Shown here: positions 30,758-33,900 of the stretch, in pieces
How positions within the stretch are numbered: position 1 is the first letter of the stretch
How the letters are laid out: every line of letters starts with the position of its first letter
Source: a virus
Virus record (IMG/VR): IMGVR_UViG_3300047321_000262
Location: 1 to 33,900 of that record
DNA length: 33,900 nt
Reading direction: 5' to 3' (one strand)
Notes under the pieces: model-generated
Databases searched by the model: none
What the model saw: only the letters and a program-made list of their open reading frames with translations
Told to the model about the DNA's origin: nothing
Translations under genes and position numbers: made by a program

Positions 30758-30970
30758 ATGAGTGACCACGACATCCAGCTCGTCGCCCTCGGTATCGCTG
30801 CGGGCATGGACTTCATGCTGCTCGTCCAGATGGCTTTCGGTCTCCTCGACGACCGCCGCGACCGCAAGGCCGTCCGCGCCGCCGAGGCGGAGCTCGCCGC
30901 ACGCCGGGAGCCCGACTTCGTTGACACCTACGCCAACCCCGCGATCATCGGGAAGGCGGGCCGCCCGTGA
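30758..30970 (+). CDS. Small membrane protein
   Basis: A 70-residue protein with one hydrophobic segment (LVALGIAAGMDFMLLVQMAFGLL), followed by a charged helix (DDRRDRKAVRAAEAELAARR). Ribosome site aggaagga. Function unknown; it may be an early transfer or membrane-associated factor. Confidence 0.7.
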   Translation: MSDHDIQLVALGIAAGMDFMLLVQMAFGLLDDRRDRKAVRAAEAELAARREPDFVDTYANPAIIGKAGRP

Positions 30971-31587
30971 ACGCCTGCGGCCTGTGCGAGCGCGACCTCG
31001 AGCACGGCGTGCTTTGCCCCGGGGACACGCTCGCCCTGGCCGAGCGCCTCGGCCGCGTGCCGAAGCTGTACGAGGCGCTCGCCGGGTTCCTCGCCCCGGC
31101 CAGCGCCCCGCCCGGGGAACGCGTCAGCGGCTCCGGCGGCTCCCGGCTCCCGGTGAACGAGGCCGTCCTTGACCTCCGCTACGGCGGCATCGCCCTCGTC
31201 CTGGAGTCCTGGCTGTCCGACGTCCAGGCGTCCCGCGGCTGGGGGCAGCCCGCCATCCAGGGCGGGATCGAGGACCGCGTCAGGAGGGCGGCCCGGTCCC
31301 TGTCCGCGAACCTGGAATGGATCGCCGCCAGCTACCCGGCCGCCGGCGACCTCGCCCGCGAGATACGGGAGATGGAAGGGGCGGCGCTGTCCATCGTCGG
31401 CGCTACCCGGGAGCGCGGCCGGCGGATCGGGCAGTGCGTGGCGGTCGACGTGTCGGGCGTGGTGTGCGGGTCGACGATCCGGCACCTGCCCGGGGAGACC
31501 AAGCTCGTGTGCCCGTGGTGCGAATACGTGTACGAGGAGCGGGAGTTCCTCACCCTTGCCCGACTTCAGCCGCGGGAGGATGCGTGA
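30967..31587 (+). CDS. Zinc-ribbon protein of unknown function
   Basis: A 206-residue protein. CGLCERDLEHGVLCPGD at the N-terminus and VCGSTIRHLPGETKLVCPWC near the C-terminus each suggest a zinc ribbon, with a helical middle (VNEAVLDLRYGGIALVLESW). Proteins with this 'CGLCERDLEHGVLCPG' start are common in Streptomyces phages and ICEs; function unknown. GTG start overlaps the previous stop. The stop overlaps the -35 box of the next promoter. Confidence 0.75.
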   Translation: MNACGLCERDLEHGVLCPGDTLALAERLGRVPKLYEALAGFLAPASAPPGERVSGSGGSRLPVNEAVLDLRYGGIALVLESWLSDVQASRGWGQPAIQGGIEDRVRRAARSLSANLEWIAASYPAAGDLAREIREMEGAALSIVGATRERGRRIGQCVAVDVSGVVCGSTIRHLPGETKLVCPWCEYVYEEREFLTLARLQPREDA

Positions 31588-31612
31588 CTATAACGGCCCC
31601 CCGTGATAGTCT
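31584..31612 (+). promoter_or_regulatory. Leaderless promoter with 26-bp operator dyad
   Basis: GTGACT (31584-31589), spacer and TAGTCT (31607-31612) place the transcription start at the GTG of the next gene (31620). The dyad GACTAT-n-ACGG, 4-base centre, CCGT-n-ATAGTC covers 31586-31611, spanning both boxes, so a bound protein would shut the promoter. Confidence 0.65.
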
Positions 31613-31619
31613 CACCGTT

Positions 31620-31832
31620 GTGACCGAAGAACCCTGGCGGGTTCGGTTCAGGCGCGAGGAAGAGCTGGTGGAACAGCTCCAATCGCAACTGGCCGAAGCC
31701 CTCAAGCGGCGCGGCAAGGCGCTCGCCGACGGCAAGGCCGAACTCGGCAGCGCCTACAAGGTCGCGAAGGACGTCGGGAGGAGCTACACCTCCATCAACG
31801 ACGCGATCAAGAAGTACTCGACAACCGAATAG
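31620..31832 (+). CDS. Small HTH protein, probably leaderless mRNA
   Basis: A 70-residue protein from GTG 31620. An N-terminal coiled helix (REEELVEQLQSQLAEALKRR) is followed by an HTH-like segment (SAYKVAKDVGRSYTSINDAI). There is no ribosome site, but the promoter places the start of the message on the GTG. It may repress its own promoter through the 26-bp dyad. It could control the genes beyond it (31958 onward, transfer module). Confidence 0.7.
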   Translation: MTEEPWRVRFRREEELVEQLQSQLAEALKRRGKALADGKAELGSAYKVAKDVGRSYTSINDAIKKYSTTE

Positions 31833-31957
31833 AAGCGGGGCCGGACAGCAGCTCCCGGGTGGTGGAACACCCGAGGCGCGCGCGCCGCCCGACCCCTAAC
31901 GCACCGGAGCGCTGACACGCCCCGGCACTTGATCACGAGAGAGACGGAACCTCGCTC
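31833..31957 (+). other. Intergenic gap with small hairpin
   Basis: 125 bases. CGGGTG/CACCCG (31856-31861, 31868-31873) forms a 6-bp hairpin with a 6-base loop and no T-run. The rest shows a ribosome-site-like gagagagacgga upstream of 31958. No gene seen. Confidence 0.5.
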
Positions 31958-32119
31958 ATGACCCAGCAGAACCCTAGCGCGCCGCCGTGCGCGCAGGTCA
32001 GCCCCGCCCGACGCCTCATCGCCGCAGGCATCATCCGCCGCAGCCCCGGCCGCACCATCACCGTGCGCGTCACCCAGGCCGGCGCCACCGGAGTCATCGC
32101 CAAGCAGGTGACCCGATGA
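31958..32119 (+). CDS. Small basic protein
   Basis: A 53-residue protein (MTQQNPSAPP then SPARRLIAAGIIRRSPGR and TITVRVTQAGATGVIAKQ). Basic, partly beta; not recognised. It starts a run of four ATGA/GTGA-coupled genes that leads to the DUF2637 gene. Confidence 0.65.
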   Translation: MTQQNPSAPPCAQVSPARRLIAAGIIRRSPGRTITVRVTQAGATGVIAKQVTR

Positions 32120-32334
32120 GCACCTCCTACGACCCGCTGCACGGCCCGGACGAGGAGCCCCCGTTCCCGGCGTCCCTCGACATCGAGCTGAAGCTGACCC
32201 GCGACTACCTCGACAAGGTCGCCACCGCCAACATCCACGACCACACCGCGATGCTGAAGGCCGCGACCGGCCTCAACTACCGGATCCGCTCCCTCGTCGC
32301 CGCCCTCGACGCCGAACGGGGTGAGCGCCGGTGA
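32116..32334 (+). CDS. Small helical protein
   Basis: A 72-residue protein; ATG overlaps the previous TGA. A helical core (SLDIELKLTRDYLDKVATAN, then LKAATGLNYRIRSLVAALDA). Not recognised; found in a coupled run with putative transfer genes. Confidence 0.65.
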   Translation: MSTSYDPLHGPDEEPPFPASLDIELKLTRDYLDKVATANIHDHTAMLKAATGLNYRIRSLVAALDAERGERR

Positions 32335-32711
32335 GCACCGAGCCCCGTACCGTCCAGGTCAGCATCCTCGTCACCAAGTCGCTGGAGATCGACGAACCCG
32401 ACTGGTGCACCGGACACCGCGACGACCGCGCCCAGTTCCGGCCCGACCTCACCCACAACGGGCCCGAGATCGCCGCCAGCTTCGAGACGCGCCTCGGCGC
32501 CGTCGACTACCTGCGCGCCTGGATCTCGCACGCGCCCTACGCCGAGCTGACGGCCGAGCTGCTGCCCGTCATCGCCGTCGAGATCGACGCCGAAGTCGTA
32601 TCCCTCGACCCGGCCGGCCTCCGCGCGTTCACCGCCACCACCCGCGCCCACCTCGACGCCCTCGACCGGCTCGCTGACGAGGCCGAGCACATCCGCGGTG
32701 AAGCCCGATGA
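32331..32711 (+). CDS. DUF6907-like protein
   Basis: A 126-residue protein from GTG 32331. The core DEPDWCTGHRDDRAQFRPD and LTHNGPE matches the pattern of DUF6907 proteins (PxWCxGH, then HxGPE), common in Streptomyces elements. A C-terminal helix follows (LRAFTATTRAHLDALDRLAD). Function unknown; it may bind metal through Cys/His. Coupled to the DUF2637 gene. Confidence 0.75.
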   Translation: MSTEPRTVQVSILVTKSLEIDEPDWCTGHRDDRAQFRPDLTHNGPEIAASFETRLGAVDYLRAWISHAPYAELTAELLPVIAVEIDAEVVSLDPAGLRAFTATTRAHLDALDRLADEAEHIRGEAR

Positions 32712-33496
32712 GCCGCCCCAACGCCCGCGACGGCCTCGCCGTCGGCGCCGCAGTCGTCACCGTCCTGCTCACCGCCGCCGCGTTCTGGCTGTCCTACGAA
32801 CACCTTCACGACATCGCCAGCGGCAACGGACTCGGCGGCGCCCGCGCCTGGGCCTGGCCCGCGACCGTCGACCTGTTCATCGTCGCCGGGGAGCTGCTCA
32901 TGCTCCGGGCGTCACTCGGCCGGCGCGGCATGGACTGGTGGGCCGTCGCCCTCGCCGCCTTCGGATCCCTCGGCTCCATCGCCCTCAACGTGGCTGGGGT
33001 CGGGTACGGGGCGGCCCCCATGGAGTACGTCGTGGCCGCCGTACCACCCTCCGCGGCCCTCGTCGCGTTCGGCGCCCTCATGCGGCAGATCCATGAACGG
33101 CTGGCCCAGGACGCCCAGGACGCGCCCGCGTCCCCGGCCGTCCCGAGCGTCCCGCCCGCCCGTGAGGTCGTCCCGCCCGGCGTCCGCCTCCTGCCGATCA
33201 CGGCCCGGCCACAGCCCACCGTGACCCTCGAACGCGAGGACGCGCGGGACGCCACCGGGACGCCCGAACTCCCGCCCGGGACAGACCAGGACGCCGAGGA
33301 CGCCGACGACGGGCCGCGTCCCGAGCCGCCTCTCATGACGACCGCCCAGGTCGCCGAGCACTACGGCGTCGACCCGTCCACCGTCCGCAACTGGGTGGCG
33401 TCAGGACGCCTGCTCGTCTTCACCAAGGACGGCAGGGGACGCAACCTCTTCCACCGCGAGCAGATGAACGCGCCCTACGTGGGGGTGGGCTCATGA
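32708..33496 (+). CDS. DUF2637 membrane protein fused to an HTH domain (Spd-like)
   Basis: A 262-residue protein. Residues 1-135 hold four membrane spans typical of DUF2637 (AVVTVLLTAAAFWLSYEHLH, then ATVDLFIVAGELLMLRASLG). Residues 140-205 are a Pro/Asp/Ala-rich linker. The C-terminus (about 212-258) is an HTH (MTTAQVAEHYGVDPSTVRNW) of the MerR/excisionase type. DUF2637 proteins are encoded beside TraB in Streptomyces integrative conjugative elements and are regarded as spread (Spd) proteins. The HTH would let a membrane protein hold DNA. The role is inferred from family context. Confidence 0.85.
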   Translation: MSRPNARDGLAVGAAVVTVLLTAAAFWLSYEHLHDIASGNGLGGARAWAWPATVDLFIVAGELLMLRASLGRRGMDWWAVALAAFGSLGSIALNVAGVGYGAAPMEYVVAAVPPSAALVAFGALMRQIHERLAQDAQDAPASPAVPSVPPAREVVPPGVRLLPITARPQPTVTLEREDARDATGTPELPPGTDQDAEDADDGPRPEPPLMTTAQVAEHYGVDPSTVRNWVASGRLLVFTKDGRGRNLFHREQMNAPYVGVGS

Positions 33497-33669
33497 TGCG
33501 CATCCTGTTCGGCGCCATCCTCGGCCTGCTCGTCACGTACCCGGCACTGCTCGCCATCCTGCTGAGCATCGCCTCCGTGGTCCTGATGCAGCCCGTCGTC
33601 CTCGCGTTCGCCGCCGGGGCCATCCTGTGGCCGCCGCTCGCCCGCACCGTCCGGGGGTGGGCGCGATGA
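33493..33669 (+). CDS. Small two-span membrane protein
   Basis: A 58-residue hydrophobic protein (ILFGAILGLLVTYPALLAIL, then VVLMQPVVLAFAAGAILW). ATGATG start overlaps the DUF2637 stop; its own stop overlaps the next ATG. Small membrane proteins in this position accompany Spd/TraB genes in Streptomyces elements; inferred transfer accessory. Confidence 0.7.
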   Translation: MMRILFGAILGLLVTYPALLAILLSIASVVLMQPVVLAFAAGAILWPPLARTVRGWAR

Positions 33670-33900
33670 GCGACCCGCTCGCCAAGGCGGAAGCCGCGGT
33701 CACGGAGGCGCAGACGAACACCGTCGCCGTACAGCTGGCGCTCGCCGCCGTCGAGCTCGCCAAGGCCGCTACTGCCCAGCAGCAGACGGCCGCTCAGCAG
33801 CCCGCTCCCGTCTCGCCGTTCGACTCCCGGAAGTGGCTCACCATCGGCGGCCTCTGCATCGCGGGAGGCCTCGTCGGCGCCCTGTTCGCCGTCGCCGTCG
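33666..33900 (+). CDS. Membrane protein, cut by the right edge
   Basis: 78 complete codons are visible: a helical, Ala/Gln-rich part (ALAAVELAKAATAQQQTAAQ) then a hydrophobic segment (LTIGGLCIAGGLVGALFAVA). The frame is open at 33900. If the window is circular it would continue into base 1 and end at TGA 21-23, giving 85 residues. Probably a small Spd-like membrane protein. Confidence 0.65.
   Translation, partial: MSDPLAKAEAAVTEAQTNTVAVQLALAAVELAKAATAQQQTAAQQPAPVSPFDSRKWLTIGGLCIAGGLVGALFAVAV

Noticed and set aside
1-33900. tRNA, rRNA or insertion sequences
   Set aside because: No cloverleaf or CCA-type ends noticed, no transposase gene, no terminal inverted repeats with target duplication.

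Overview
The window looks like a temperate, long-tailed (siphovirus-type) actinophage genome of the Streptomyces kind. It has very high GC content, many GTG starts, tightly overlapping ATGA/GTGA gene junctions, and many small families typical of Streptomyces and its mobile elements (DUF2637, DUF5753, DUF6879, DUF6907 types). All family names come from reading the translations; no database search was run. The serine integrase and its candidate attP have phage genes on both sides. The sequence is therefore better explained as the non-integrated form (virion DNA or an episomal circle) than as a prophage split at that att site.

Layout. 1-2842: end of the early/transfer operon, with a small helical protein, an FtsK/SpoIIIE translocase resembling the Streptomyces conjugation protein TraB, a cluster of AGGGAGGC octamers at its 3' end, a small helix-turn-helix (HTH) protein and a strong terminator. 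2930-3736: a small unknown gene, an HNH endonuclease and an unusually AT-rich, GATC-rich gap that may be the packaging site. 3737-20588: virion module in the usual order: small and large terminase, HK97-type portal, protease and capsid, connectors, two tandem related tail-tube proteins, gp10-like protein, tail chaperones with a -1 frameshift (GGGAAAA), tape measure, minor tail proteins, amidase endolysin, and two membrane proteins for lysis. 20641-22283 (minus strand): a WhiJ-like regulator cassette (XRE-DUF5753, DUF6879, small acidic protein). 22284-22508: a divergent control region with five GTGCAC palindromes. 22509-23151: three small Cys-rich proteins. 23286-24914: repeat, candidate attP and serine integrase. 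24918-26254: divergent repressor and Cro-like pair. 26270-33900: early operon with Toprim primase, RecA-fold helicase, an iteron cluster that looks like a replication origin, SSB, a small HTH gene with an apparently leaderless promoter, then small proteins, DUF2637-HTH (Spd-like) and small membrane proteins running off the right edge.

How it may work together. The repressor/Cro switch would choose lysogeny or early expression. The integrase and attP would insert the circle. Primase, helicase, SSB and the iteron cluster would replicate it. The late module would package and release it. The unusual part is the DUF2637/small membrane protein/TraB-like set with clt-like repeats, because in Streptomyces integrative conjugative elements such genes move double-stranded DNA between hyphae. 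A 19-bp direct repeat (3566-3584 and 23286-23304) brackets nearly the whole virion module. The remainder, if the window is circular, is about 14 kb and carries integration, replication and transfer genes. This suggests a phage/conjugative-element hybrid, which is inference only.
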